NCBI GenBank assembly: GCA_018267315.1
Contig: JAFDYS010000062.1
Coordinates: 1-51,067, forward strand
Reading direction: 5' to 3'
Source of the DNA: Bacteroidota bacterium
Lineage (GTDB): Bacteria > Bacteroidota > Bacteroidia > Chitinophagales > UBA10324
DNA length: 51,067 bases
This document shows, one piece after another, positions 1 to 8,573 of the stretch. Numbering within the stretch: the stretch's first letter is position 1; every line of letters starts with the position of its first letter. A model generated the notes under the pieces. The model did not search any database. It was not told the origin of the DNA and saw only the letters and a list, made by a program, of their open reading frames with translations. Both the position numbers and the translations under genes were made by a program.

Positions 1-305
1 TACGAAGCGGTAATCAGATTCTTGCGGCTGAAGATGCATTCGCGGGCCACAAGAATATGCAGGTGCGGCGGTAGCAATGATATCACGAGGTCATGATCCG
101 AAACAACCTGCCGGCGAAGTGCATCATCTGTTGCATCAAAGTAAATAGCATGGCCCTGCTCACGACCTTCCACCTTTGAAGCAGCATGATGGAGATCCCG
201 GTCACCAACCGTAACTGATACATTCCAATCGCCGGCGTGTTCCAGCAAATAACGGATCAGCACTGCAGAGGATCGGCCGGCACCGAGCACCAGGATTTTC
301 TTCAT
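1..305 (-). CDS. Saccharopine dehydrogenase-family protein (N-terminal part)
   Basis: Partial gene: 101 codons are present and the rest lies beyond the left edge. The start MKKILVLGAGRSSAVLIRYL is a Rossmann-fold nucleotide-binding beta-alpha-beta unit (GAGRSS), followed by VTVGDRDLHHA, an acidic FDATDD and VISLLPPHLHILVARECI. This pattern is typical of the NAD(P)-binding domain of saccharopine dehydrogenase/reductase enzymes, which interconvert saccharopine with lysine or with glutamate plus aminoadipate semialdehyde. The ATG at 305 is chosen because the ATG at 309 is out of frame. A -7 box TACCTTTG lies at 326-333 on the minus strand. The family call is good, but substrate and direction cannot be told from the N-terminus alone. 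Confidence 0.75.
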   Translation of the reverse strand, partial: MKKILVLGAGRSSAVLIRYLLEHAGDWNVSVTVGDRDLHHAASKVEGREQGHAIYFDATDDALRRQVVSDHDLVISLLPPHLHILVARECIFSRKNLITAS

Positions 306-318
306 CCATGAAATAGTT

Positions 319-333
319 TACTTTGCAAAGGTA
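319..333. promoter_or_regulatory. Overlapping -7 boxes of two divergent genes
   Basis: The near-palindrome TACTTTGCAAAGGTA reads as a Bacteroidota-type -7 box on both strands: TACCTTTG on the minus strand for the saccharopine dehydrogenase-like gene and the one-base-short TACTTTG on the plus strand for cytidine deaminase. Both share the central TTTGCAAA. No clear TTG -33 element is visible on either side. Confidence 0.45.
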
Positions 334-385
334 GACTTCCACGATTCGATTCTTAATGCCGGGAAGGAACTTTCAACGGGTTGTT

Positions 386-874
386 ATGAAGGAAACCAAG
401 CAAACAGTCAGTTTTACGGAGTTTGATAACGCAGCTGAATTACCTGCCGAACTTCGTGAGCTGCTGCAGAAGGCAAAAAGCGCAGTGGCAAATGCCTATG
501 CACCCTATTCTCAATTCAGGGTAGGTGCAGCCGTGCTTCTTGAAAATGGTGAAGTAGTAACGGGAAGTAATCAGGAGAATGCCTCATCCCCCGCAGGAAT
601 TTGTGCTGAGCGTGTGGCGCTCTCCGCAGCATCATCTATGAATCCGGGAGTTGGAATCCGGTCAATAGCCATTTCTGCCAAAGCCGATGGCTATGAGGTG
701 GCGGAGCCGGTGGCGCCATGCGGTATCTGCCGGCAGACGATTCTGGAATACGAGTATCGCTTCGGAAAGAATATTGAAATTGTTTTGCAGGGCGATCGCG
801 GGAAAATTCTCAGGATTGCCACTGTGAAAGAATTGCTGCCGCTGAATTTCAGCAGAGACAATCTTAAGCGATAG
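386..874 (+). CDS. cdd: Cytidine deaminase
   Basis: Zinc-dependent hydrolysis of cytidine/deoxycytidine to uridine/deoxyuridine in the pyrimidine salvage pathway; cytosolic. From the ATG at 386 the protein has 162 residues. The zinc site is visible as C73-A-E75 (within AGICAERVAL) and the PCGIC pair C112/C115; E75 is the proton-shuttling glutamate. The substrate-binding NQENAS stretch (62-67) and the YAPYSQFRVGAA segment are also typical. An in-frame ATG at 356 would add MPGRNFQRVV, but family members align from MKETKQ, and AAGGAA at 363-368 lies upstream of the second ATG, so 386 is preferred. The gene converges on the TPR gene (stop at 927) with no obvious terminator between. Confidence 0.93.
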   Translation: MKETKQTVSFTEFDNAAELPAELRELLQKAKSAVANAYAPYSQFRVGAAVLLENGEVVTGSNQENASSPAGICAERVALSAASSMNPGVGIRSIAISAKADGYEVAEPVAPCGICRQTILEYEYRFGKNIEIVLQGDRGKILRIATVKELLPLNFSRDNLKR

Positions 875-926
875 CAGAAGAAGGTGAGCGGGAATTCGAA
901 CTGCTAAAAGTGCGATGTGCAATTGC

Positions 927-2852
927 TTAGCGCTGCAACAAAGAGCTGCTCGGGTAATCAACCACAATGTTCATCCGGTTAAGCACATCAGCACCCAAAG
1001 CAATTTCACTGGATTGCTGAGTTTTCATTGCCAGCGGAACATTCTTGAGCGACCTTTCACCCACTTTTAAGATACTTACCATAGAAGCGCTGCCATTGCC
1101 CTCCCCGCCGAAGTAACGCGTGCTTCCCTGTTCGGAAACACTTATCCCCAGCGTAAGCGGATCAAGCACACAGTTCATATTGTTGCCATTGATGATAGCG
1201 GGTATTTGATAACCTGAAGAATCTCTCGTGCAAACAATAGGAGGACCAGTCTGCTGCTTGTAACTATCCCTGATTTCTTTTATGGTGGCAGCTACTTCGG
1301 AGTTGTTCGGATCAAGACTGATCACCTTGCCGAAATAATAAAGACTTGAGCCGTAACTGCGGTTGAAGGCATTGTAGTTACCGAGATACTGGTAGGCCTC
1401 GGTCAGTTCTTTTCTAAATGTATTGCTGTCAGCAAACGCTTTGCTAACAAACATCTGGTAATACGGGAATGCCTTACTGCGTGCCGTATCGAGTGAGTCA
1501 ATGTAGAGCTGGTTTCTCGCCCTGAACAAATAGCTGATCGGCCAATCAGGTGACAGATTGGAAAGTTTGGCGAACACGGAATCGCTGCTGGCATACTTCT
1601 TCCCGAAATAATATGCCTTGCCCGCCTGGAAATAACTGGATGCAACTTCTTTGAATGGCGCATTTTTCGGCATCTTGGAAATCTTGAGCATATAGTGATC
1701 TCCGGCTTCTGCATATCGCTTCTGCTTGTACAGATATGTGGCAATGGTATCCTCAAGATAATACTTGGAAGAGTCACGCAGGATCGCTTCACTGATTCCG
1801 CCAAATGCTTTGTCCTCGCTTCCTGTTTTCAGTTCCAGTTTACCCAGGTATTCATAATCTGAAGGAAGAATCTTAGCCGGATCCATTTCAAGAAAGAATT
1901 CTTTCATCTGCCGCAGTCCTTCGGGGTAATTGCCTACTTCATAATTGGAATAAGCGAGCAGACGATAGAGAATCGGGTTGGTCATCCGGTTCTTCAGATC
2001 GTTAAACACATTAAGCGCATCCTGGTATTTATTGGTGAGAAACAGGAAAACGCCGTACCGGTATTCCAGGTTGTCATCCTTGTCAGCAAGACTGCGGTAT
2101 TTTTCGAACGATGCCCTCGCTTTGTCATCTTGCCCGATCGCATGAAACAGTTCTGCCTGCTCGCGGTAGGCCGGAGGAAAGTTAGGGTCAGCAGCAATGG
2201 CCTTCTTGAAACTCTCGTCTGATAGTTCGCCGCGCCGTGCGTTTCTCCAGATCACCCCAATTCGTGTGTATGCTTTCGCCATTCCCGGGTTCAGTTCCAC
2301 TGCACGCTCATATGCATTTACGGCATCACCGCTCTTATTGAGACCTTCATAAGCATTTCCCAACTCCCAATACACATCTGCATTCTTATTCGTGTATTCA
2401 ATGGCCTTATTGAGCAGGTTAGCTGACATGTTGTAGTCAGGATGTGCTGAATTGGTATACGCATTGGCCAGCAGCACATACATATTGATGTCTTTTGTGC
2501 CGGTAAGTGATTTGGCTTTGTCAAAATACTGCTGTGCCTGCTGTGTGTTATTCTGATCCAGATAGGTTCTTCCCAGTCCTATATAATTACTGATGTTCTT
2601 GGGATCGGCCTGAGTGCCTGCATTGAATGCGATCCGGGCCGAATCAATATTTCCGAGACTGCTGTATGCATTGCCTAGGTAATAGAAATTCATCGGATCA
2701 GTCGGGTTATTGACTGAAAGGGACCGGAATATCCTTTTTGCAGTAGCATAATTTTCATATTCCAGCGCCTTCACGCCGTCTGCCTGATTTTGCGCTTCCG
2801 CAGCCAATGCCATGGTGAGCAGCACGCCTATCAAAAACCTGACTTTTTTCAT
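927..2852 (-). CDS. Secreted TPR-repeat protein with C-terminal retropepsin-like domain
   Basis: Last gene of the exbB-tonB operon. From the ATG at 2852 (641 residues) it begins MKKVRFLIGVLLTMALAAEA, a clear signal peptide cleaved before QNQADG; an upstream in-frame ATG at 2894 would put 14 residues before it and overlap the preceding gene. Many TPR units follow up to about residue 540 (for example NFYYLGNAYSSLGNIDSARI, VYWELGNAYEGLNKSGDAV, YRLLAYSNYEVGNYPEG). The last ~100 residues look like a retroviral-type aspartic protease fold: IPAIINGNNMNCVLDP, then the closing LGADVLNRMNIVVDY. The catalytic D-T-G is D564-P-L here, so proteolysis is doubtful. Likely a periplasmic protein-interaction scaffold for TonB-dependent transport; TPR proteins are usual in this operon in Bacteroidota. 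Confidence 0.82.
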   Translation of the reverse strand: MKKVRFLIGVLLTMALAAEAQNQADGVKALEYENYATAKRIFRSLSVNNPTDPMNFYYLGNAYSSLGNIDSARIAFNAGTQADPKNISNYIGLGRTYLDQNNTQQAQQYFDKAKSLTGTKDINMYVLLANAYTNSAHPDYNMSANLLNKAIEYTNKNADVYWELGNAYEGLNKSGDAVNAYERAVELNPGMAKAYTRIGVIWRNARRGELSDESFKKAIAADPNFPPAYREQAELFHAIGQDDKARASFEKYRSLADKDDNLEYRYGVFLFLTNKYQDALNVFNDLKNRMTNPILYRLLAYSNYEVGNYPEGLRQMKEFFLEMDPAKILPSDYEYLGKLELKTGSEDKAFGGISEAILRDSSKYYLEDTIATYLYKQKRYAEAGDHYMLKISKMPKNAPFKEVASSYFQAGKAYYFGKKYASSDSVFAKLSNLSPDWPISYLFRARNQLYIDSLDTARSKAFPYYQMFVSKAFADSNTFRKELTEAYQYLGNYNAFNRSYGSSLYYFGKVISLDPNNSEVAATIKEIRDSYKQQTGPPIVCTRDSSGYQIPAIINGNNMNCVLDPLTLGISVSEQGSTRYFGGEGNGSASMVSILKVGERSLKNVPLAMKTQQSSEIALGADVLNRMNIVVDYPSSSLLQR

Positions 2853-2883
2853 TTCCAAACTATTAATCACTAATCGGGTAAAA

Positions 2884-3831
2884 TTAAAACTCATTTTTCA
2901 ACTCTATCACTCTTACGGGTTGTTTTGCTGCGACAAGCCCGAAATGATGAACGATCATTTGTCCCTGTTCATTCATCACAAAATTTGCAAACCCTGTACC
3001 GAGTCCGAGGCGGCCTTCATTAAGGATAAGATAAAGGTCTCTTCGGAATGGATATTTCCCGTAAAGCATGTTGTAACGCGTGGGTTGATAAAATACATCC
3101 TGTTCGGAGGAGTCAGGATGTGAAATGGCCATAACGTGTATGCCATTCAGAAATTGCTGCGTGCCTTCTGCACTTCGATCGCTGATCCAGCTAACATCAA
3201 CTACACCGATGGCGCGCTTCTGCTGTTCAACATATTGTTTCACTGCGCGTACCGAATCGAGTGCGAATGCCCGCGGGGTGACGGGTACCTCTTTCAGAAT
3301 TTGCTGTTGCAGAAATGAAAGCGTACTTGATTTGCGCTGATCAAAAACAACGATGATGCTGTCATCGGGATTATTGCGATCGAGTTCACTCCATTTTAAA
3401 ATTTTGCCCGACAAGATGTCAACTACTTGCTGATACGTAAGTGTGGAATCAGGATTTTCCGGGTTGGAAATAAATGCAAGCGCATCCGTTCCCATTCTGA
3501 TTTGCTGAACCGGTATTTTCTTTTCTTCAAAATAGGATGTTTCACTCTCATTCATCTTTCGGGGCAGAATCACCAACCGGGAGCTGTCATCAAGCAGTTT
3601 TCTGCTTACCTCAGATTCCGGCAAAAAATCTACAAGTATGGTTGCCTCCGGATATAATGCCATAAAGGTCTTCACTTCTTCTTCCACCAGCGGACGAAAT
3701 GACTCGTCTGCTGCAATGCGGATGCTTCCGGATGAAGGAGTGTCCTCCGGTACTTTCTTTTCCTGTTTCCTGTTACAGGAAACGGAAAGAAGAACCATGG
3801 CTGTAATGATCGCCAGCTTACCTGACTTCAC
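2884..3831 (-). CDS. PstS-like substrate-binding lipoprotein
   Basis: 315 residues. The start MKSGKLAIITAMVLLSVSCN is a lipoprotein signal with lipobox LSVSC (Cys19). The mature part has the layout of phosphate-type periplasmic binding proteins: SGSIRIAADESFRPLVEEEV, a YPEATILVDFLPESE segment, MGTDALAFISNPENPDSTLT and then YQQVVDILSGKILKWSEL, close to the PstS pattern L-x-x-I-x-x-G-K-I-x-x-W. No ABC permease or ATPase genes are nearby, so a role in phosphate import is not supported; it sits between the small membrane gene and the TPR gene in the tonB operon, an arrangement known in Bacteroidota. Ligand unknown. Confidence 0.82.
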   Translation of the reverse strand: MKSGKLAIITAMVLLSVSCNRKQEKKVPEDTPSSGSIRIAADESFRPLVEEEVKTFMALYPEATILVDFLPESEVSRKLLDDSSRLVILPRKMNESETSYFEEKKIPVQQIRMGTDALAFISNPENPDSTLTYQQVVDILSGKILKWSELDRNNPDDSIIVVFDQRKSSTLSFLQQQILKEVPVTPRAFALDSVRAVKQYVEQQKRAIGVVDVSWISDRSAEGTQQFLNGIHVMAISHPDSSEQDVFYQPTRYNMLYGKYPFRRDLYLILNEGRLGLGTGFANFVMNEQGQMIVHHFGLVAAKQPVRVIELKNEF

Positions 3832-3842
3832 TGCGTATTATT

Positions 3843-4037
3843 CTAAAGTTGATTTCTCTTTGACCTGATGTAAATGCCATATGCTCTGAAAGCTGCATAG
3901 GCCATGAAAGCAATTCCAAGAACGATCCGGGCAACGCCTTCGATAACCGGGAAGTACCTGGTGAAAATAAGAATGCCTCCCACGCTCAGGTAAATGACTA
4001 CCATGAAAAGGTGAAAGGCAATCCAGACCGGTTTCAA
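3843..4037 (-). CDS. Small two-helix membrane protein of the tonB operon
   Basis: 64 residues with two hydrophobic helices (about 5-26, FHLFMVVIYLSVGGILIF, and about 34-51, VARIVLGIAFMAYAAFRA) and a basic tail IRSKRNQL. It lies 21 bp after tonB and 11 bp before the PstS-like gene on the same strand, which supports a real gene in the operon. I recognise no named family; small membrane proteins at this place are common in the phylum. No function can be assigned. Confidence 0.7.
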   Translation of the reverse strand: MKPVWIAFHLFMVVIYLSVGGILIFTRYFPVIEGVARIVLGIAFMAYAAFRAYGIYIRSKRNQL

Positions 4038-4058
4038 AACGGCTCTATTTCATCCTGC

Positions 4059-4853
4059 TTACTCTGTTCCCAGTTTGAAGGTGACCGGCAACTTGAAGTA
4101 AACCTTTACCGGATTTCCATTCTGCTTACCGGGCTTCCAGGGTGGCATGTTCTTCACTACGCGCACCGCTTCTTCGGCACATCCACCGCCAATGTCTCTG
4201 AGAACCTGAATATCGGAGATGGTACCCTGTTCGTCAACCACAAACTGCAGCACCACTCTTCCTTCAATACCATTTTCCCGTGCGGCAGGAGGGTACCTGA
4301 GATTTTTCTGGAGGTACTTCATCAACTCCGTTTGACCACCGGGAAAATCAGGCATCTGCTCCACATAAGTAAAGATTTGTGGCTTGGCTTCTTCCACTAC
4401 GGCCGGTGCTGCGGCGTTAAAGTCATATTCTACGTTGGCGTTCGTTTCCGCAGCAGGCGCAGCTTCTTTTATTTCCTCGATCGGAGGCGGTACATCTTCG
4501 TTCTTCACTTCTTCGTCGGGCTTAATTACCGGCGGGGTAAATTTCACCGTCTTGGGCGGCGGCGGCGGAAGATCCGGTGGCGGTGGTGGCGGAGTGTTCT
4601 TATCAATCGGCGGTGGCTCGGAGAGCTCAGTGACCTTGATGGTTTTTACCGCCTTGGCTGCTTCTTTCGGTTTCAGCATTTCAAGCAGACTCGGAGTAAT
4701 AAATCCGAGCAGGTACAGCGCAAAGGCAATAAGCAATGCCATTAATATATGGCGCTGGTATTTTTGCCTCAGATCATAAGCGCCGTAGGCCTTGTTACGA
4801 CCTTCGAAAACCAGGTCGTCAAAGGATGCCTTGAGAATTTGCTCTTGATCCAT
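4059..4853 (-). CDS. tonB: TonB energy transducer
   Basis: 264 residues. Links the ExbB/ExbD proton channel in the inner membrane to TonB-dependent receptors in the outer membrane. A cytoplasmic start (FEGRNKAYGAYDLRQKY, the usual Bacteroidota TonB start) is followed by one membrane helix at about 36-56, a proline-rich periplasmic spacer with runs of PPPPPP at about 80-105, an acidic stretch, and a C-terminal TonB domain from about 175: YPPAARENGIEGRVVLQFVV, then PWKPGKQNGNPVKVYFKLPV. Third position after the two exbD genes in a minus-strand operon, 103 bp downstream of the second exbD. Confidence 0.93.
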   Translation of the reverse strand: MDQEQILKASFDDLVFEGRNKAYGAYDLRQKYQRHILMALLIAFALYLLGFITPSLLEMLKPKEAAKAVKTIKVTELSEPPPIDKNTPPPPPPDLPPPPPKTVKFTPPVIKPDEEVKNEDVPPPIEEIKEAAPAAETNANVEYDFNAAAPAVVEEAKPQIFTYVEQMPDFPGGQTELMKYLQKNLRYPPAARENGIEGRVVLQFVVDEQGTISDIQVLRDIGGGCAEEAVRVVKNMPPWKPGKQNGNPVKVYFKLPVTFKLGTE

Positions 4854-4956
4854 GTTTCTTGATTTGACTTAGAGATGCAGAAGAACCGTCAATTTCACAA
4901 TGGGTGCGATTGATTTTTTTCAGAATCTCTTAGCTTGACTTTTTTTTGGTTTAAAA

Positions 4957-5502
4957 TTATTTGGGCAACATCGCCAGTTCCTCAGGCGACACATCAACAA
5001 TGGCGTAAGACTTTATTTCAGTCACTTTCATTTCATCGAGCATGTCAACCAGGTTCTGGTATTTGGAATCATCCGTGGGTTTGATCAGCACAATCACCCC
5101 TTTCTGATCCCAGCCATTGGCGCGCTGCAAATCCATGACTGTTTTATTGTGGGCAATGAGCGTGTCGCGGATCTTCTTGTAATTGGTGACTTCAATCTTA
5201 GGATCCTGAATTCCATAATAAAAGAAAACACGGTCATTCGACCCGAGCAGAATGGTCATGGCTTCGGATTCGCGGACCTTTGACATTTGTGTTGAATCCT
5301 TCACATCCTTCTCCGGCATAACCACCTGCATGGCTTTCGGCTTTTGCATGGTCGTGGTGAGAATGAAAAAGGTGACGAGCAGAAATCCCAAATCCACCAT
5401 AGGAGTCATGTCGATACGCGTCGACAATTTTTTGGCTCTTACGCCACCTCTTTTTTTGCCACGGTGACTTTGTACGTCACCACCTTCTTGTAGTTCAGCC
5501 AT
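4957..5502 (-). CDS. exbD: ExbD/TolR-family biopolymer transport protein (second copy)
   Basis: 181 residues. One membrane helix after a basic cytoplasmic start (RGKKRGGVRAKKLSTRIDMT), with the signature DMTPMVDLGFLLVTFFILTT; D37 is the expected proton-carrying aspartate. A periplasmic ExbD domain follows, ending VDMLDEMKVTEIKSYAIVDV. It lies 9 bp after the first exbD and before tonB. Two exbD genes in tandem are normal for this operon in Bacteroidota, and the channel is probably a mixed assembly with ExbB. Confidence 0.92.
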   Translation of the reverse strand: MAELQEGGDVQSHRGKKRGGVRAKKLSTRIDMTPMVDLGFLLVTFFILTTTMQKPKAMQVVMPEKDVKDSTQMSKVRESEAMTILLGSNDRVFFYYGIQDPKIEVTNYKKIRDTLIAHNKTVMDLQRANGWDQKGVIVLIKPTDDSKYQNLVDMLDEMKVTEIKSYAIVDVSPEELAMLPK

Positions 5503-5511
5503 CTCTTGATC

Positions 5512-6135
5512 CTATTTAAGTTGGTTTGTGCTTGGAGCAGCTTCCTCGGAGGTGATCAGTCCGAACTTGTTGACTTTTCGATCCTGGAGTGTTTTGAAAA
5601 CATATTTTACTGAAGGGTAATTGGCCTGTTGATCACCTTTAATGAGAATGACCGGGTTATTCCCTGCAAGACGTGCATTTACCAGCCAAACTCCCAACTC
5701 ATTGGAGGTGTTCTTAGTCGAATCTACAGGAATTCCCGGCTGCTCTACCTTCTTTCTGTCATCAGGATCTAGGTCCAGATAACCACCCATAGCACTCATT
5801 GGAAGCCCGATGCTGCTACCTGTTGCAAATGCATTGAGCTGATCCGGTGTGAACGTGATTCCATAGGTGTCACCCATCCTTTGCAACAAGTCCCGCCTGT
5901 AATTCTGATTGTCCAGATCAAAAAACACGCGACCGTCCGGCGCAATGGTAATAGTTACTTTGCCATGTTCCGGCGGGGTCGAAGTCCATGTTGAGCTGGG
6001 CGTATTAACATGCACAGGTTCGTCGGGCCGGAATGAGGTGGTGAGAATGAAGAAGGTCACGAGCAGAAAGGCCATGTCCACCATCGGCGTCATGTCAATG
6101 AACACGCTCGTTCGCGGCATTTTGACTTTGGACAT
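5512..6135 (-). CDS. exbD: ExbD/TolR-family biopolymer transport protein (first copy)
   Basis: 207 residues. Starts MSKVKMPRTSVFIDMTPMVD with a very short cytoplasmic tail; D20 is the conserved helix aspartate, followed by MAFLLVTFFILTTSF. The periplasmic part is longer than in the second copy, with an extra segment at about 95-145 (FATGSSIGLPMSAMGG, DLDPDDRKKVEQPG) between the two halves of the ExbD fold; it ends VKYVFKTLQDRKVNKFGLIT. Placed 6 bp after exbB, so cotranscribed. Confidence 0.92.
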   Translation of the reverse strand: MSKVKMPRTSVFIDMTPMVDMAFLLVTFFILTTSFRPDEPVHVNTPSSTWTSTPPEHGKVTITIAPDGRVFFDLDNQNYRRDLLQRMGDTYGITFTPDQLNAFATGSSIGLPMSAMGGYLDLDPDDRKKVEQPGIPVDSTKNTSNELGVWLVNARLAGNNPVILIKGDQQANYPSVKYVFKTLQDRKVNKFGLITSEEAAPSTNQLK

Positions 6136-6141
6136 TCCTTA

Positions 6142-6936
6142 TCAGTTGAAGCGTGAATCAAAAGTATTGGTAATACTATATCCAGCCTCATCAATGGCAT
6201 AGGTAAGCGTATCAATGCGGTTAGAGAAGTAGTTGTAAGCAATAATGGCTAAAGCCGAAGTGATGATTCCTGAAGCAGTATTGACCAGGGCTTCAGAAAT
6301 ACCAATGGAAAGAGCCACGGAATCGGCTGCACCGGATTGCCCCATTGCCGCGAAGGCACGAATCATTCCAAGCACCGTTCCGATTAGTCCACCCAGTGTT
6401 CCTAAAGGCGCAATGGTGGCGATAAATGGAAGATTCTTCTGCAGCATGGGCAGTTCCAGTGAGGTAGATTCCTCAATTTCTTTTTGAATGGCCAGTAGTT
6501 TTTGCTCGTGAGTGAGTTCCTTGTTGTTGGCCATTTCTGCATATTTTTTCAGTCCGCTTTTAATTACGTTGGCCACCGATCCTTTCTGACGGTTACATTC
6601 TTTCTCTGCCCCTTCGAGGTCATTGGTGGAAAGACAAAACTGAATCTTTCTCACGAAGCTGCCGATGTTGCCGGAACCGCGTGCCCGGGCCAGGGTGAGC
6701 ATGCGTTCAATGGAGAACACAATCACCATCAGGAGCATGGTGAGAATAACCGGAACAAGATATCCGCCCTTGTACATGATGCCCTGCAAGTTGCCAACCT
6801 TGGGCTTGTCGCGTGCCTCGTCTACAAAGTTGCCCGGATTACCGAGGACAAACTCGAAGATGAGATAACATACAATGAACGAAACCACAATTACCAGTAT
6901 CGGAAATAGTGATGAGGTGCTGCCTTTTTTCTGCAT
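6142..6936 (-). CDS. exbB: ExbB/MotA/TolQ-family proton channel protein
   Basis: 264 residues; first gene of the operon. An extra N-terminal helix (about 10-30, FPILVIVVSFIVCYLIFEF) is followed by a helix at about 58-77 (YLVPVILTMLLMVIVFSIER), a long cytoplasmic loop, and the two conserved channel helices, IATIAPLGTLGGLIGTVLGM and EALVNTASGIITSALAIIAY. It forms the inner-membrane proton channel with ExbD that drives TonB. The extra N-terminal helix is usual for Bacteroidota ExbB. A strong promoter lies directly upstream at 6974-7002. Confidence 0.93.
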   Translation of the reverse strand: MQKKGSTSSLFPILVIVVSFIVCYLIFEFVLGNPGNFVDEARDKPKVGNLQGIMYKGGYLVPVILTMLLMVIVFSIERMLTLARARGSGNIGSFVRKIQFCLSTNDLEGAEKECNRQKGSVANVIKSGLKKYAEMANNKELTHEQKLLAIQKEIEESTSLELPMLQKNLPFIATIAPLGTLGGLIGTVLGMIRAFAAMGQSGAADSVALSIGISEALVNTASGIITSALAIIAYNYFSNRIDTLTYAIDEAGYSITNTFDSRFN

Positions 6937-6973
6937 CGTGTTTAATCTTTAGAGTTTAGGATTTAAGAGTTCG

Positions 6974-7002
6974 CAAATTTAGGATTTACTTTCACTGTAC
7001 AA
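6974..7002 (-). promoter_or_regulatory. Promoter of the exbB-exbD-tonB operon
   Basis: On the minus strand a TTG (7002-7000) is followed by 18 bp and then TAAATTTG (6981-6974), a perfect match to the Bacteroidota pattern TTG-N17-23-TAnnTTTG. The expected leader to the exbB ATG at 6936 is about 30 nt. Confidence 0.7.
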
Positions 7003-7067
7003 AACTAAGATCGAAGGGATTAAAGTATGAGGAAATAATCTTTATACAATCCCGTGACATTAATCTC

Positions 7068-8573
7068 TTATTTGTTACCTGACGCCTCTTTTCTTGCCAC
7101 ACTGTGTTTGCGGCTGAAAAGGAAATATACGATCAGCCCCAGAGCGGTCCATCCGAGGAATCCCTGCCAGGTCCTTTCATCAAGCCCGAACATCATCGCT
7201 CCGCATACCAGCACGCCCATAATCGGAACAAAAGGCACCAGCGGAGTCCTGAATGCCCGCGGCAAGTCCGGTTGATTCACCCGCATAATCCATACGCCGG
7301 CACTTACCAACACAAAAGCAGACAGCGTTCCGATGCTGGTAAGGTCACCTGTGAGTGAACCGGGAATGAAGGCCGCAAACAGCCCGGTGAACACCAAAAA
7401 GATCAGGTTCGATTTCCAGGGAGTTTTGAACTTCGGATGCACATCAGAAAAAATCTTCGGCACCAACCCATCGCGTGACATGGAATAGAAAACGCGCGAC
7501 TGCCCGAGCAGCATCACCAAAATCACAGAGGAGAACCCGGCGAGAATGGCAACGGTAACGAAAGTGGCCAGCCACCCGTAACCGGTCATGTATTGCTGAA
7601 TGGCAAAGGCCACCGAAGCTTCGCGTCCATGCGTTCTGAAATCTTCTGTGGTAGCCACGCCGGTTAACACGTATGAAAAAAGAATGTAGAGCACTGTACA
7701 AATGGCCAGTGAGAGAAGAATGCCCAGCGGCATGTCGCGTTTCGGATTCTTAGCTTCCTGTGCTGCTGTGCTCACGGCATCAAAACCGATGAAGGCGAAG
7801 AAGACTGTACCGGCACCCGCCAGAATGCCCATCAGCCCGCCGAAGGTGTGCGAGGTGCCGTTCATGTCAACATAGGGTTGAGAGGGAGGAATAAAAGGCG
7901 TGTGATTTTCCGGTTTGATAAACTGCCATCCGAAGATGATGAAGAGAATGACAATGCTCACCTTCACAATTACAATGAGCGCATTCACCAAAGCGGATTC
8001 ATGCGTGCCGCGAATGAGTAAAAGTGTGAGCAGCAGTAAAATCACCAGCGCCGGAATGTTCATGATTCCGGTCGCCAGCACATTTCCCGCAGAATCGTAT
8101 AACTTTTCCATGGGCGAATGGCACCATTGATAAGGAATAGTGAAGTGAAAAACTTTCTCGCACAGTTTGTTCAGGTATTCGCTCCAGGCGATGGCTACGG
8201 TGGCGGCACCCAGTCCGTATTCAAGTATCAGTTCCCATCCAATGATCCACGCCACAAATTCGCCGAGCGTCGCATAGGAGTACGTGTATGCGCTTCCGGC
8301 AATGGGGATGGACGATGCGAATTCCGCATAGCATAACCCGGCGAAAGCGCAGCCGATACCTGCCAGGATGTAAGAGTAAACCACAGATGGCCCGGCGTGT
8401 TCTGCTGCGGCAGCGGCCGTTCTCACGAAAAGTCCCGCACCGATGATGGCGCCGATACCAAGCATCACCAGGTGAGTTACATTAAGTGTTCGCTTGAACT
8501 GGTGTTCGCCCGTCGCTTCGGCCTGCCCGAGAATTTTGTCAATGGATTTTCTGATGAAAAGGTTGTTCGCCAT
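7068..8573 (-). CDS. APC-superfamily amino acid permease
   Basis: 501 residues from the ATG at 8573 (MANNLFIRKSIDKILGQAEA). Longer in-frame starts up to 8696 add a poor N-terminus. Membrane protein with at least twelve helices. The first helix motif HLVMLGIGAIIGAGLFVRTA and the next, GPSVVYSYILAGIGCAFAGL, are typical of APC permeases, and FFAFIGFDAVSTAAQEAKNP with PLGILLSLAICTVLYI point to the cationic amino acid transporter (CAT/YfnA-like) branch. Likely proton-coupled uptake of basic or other amino acids; substrate not determined. Monocistronic as far as can be seen. Confidence 0.88.
   Translation of the reverse strand: MANNLFIRKSIDKILGQAEATGEHQFKRTLNVTHLVMLGIGAIIGAGLFVRTAAAAAEHAGPSVVYSYILAGIGCAFAGLCYAEFASSIPIAGSAYTYSYATLGEFVAWIIGWELILEYGLGAATVAIAWSEYLNKLCEKVFHFTIPYQWCHSPMEKLYDSAGNVLATGIMNIPALVILLLLTLLLIRGTHESALVNALIVIVKVSIVILFIIFGWQFIKPENHTPFIPPSQPYVDMNGTSHTFGGLMGILAGAGTVFFAFIGFDAVSTAAQEAKNPKRDMPLGILLSLAICTVLYILFSYVLTGVATTEDFRTHGREASVAFAIQQYMTGYGWLATFVTVAILAGFSSVILVMLLGQSRVFYSMSRDGLVPKIFSDVHPKFKTPWKSNLIFLVFTGLFAAFIPGSLTGDLTSIGTLSAFVLVSAGVWIMRVNQPDLPRAFRTPLVPFVPIMGVLVCGAMMFGLDERTWQGFLGWTALGLIVYFLFSRKHSVARKEASGNK

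Noticed and set aside
4011..4779. Long plus-strand open frames opposite tonB, including a glycine-rich one
   Set aside because: They are the complement of the proline-rich spacer and C-terminal domain of tonB; composition explains them.
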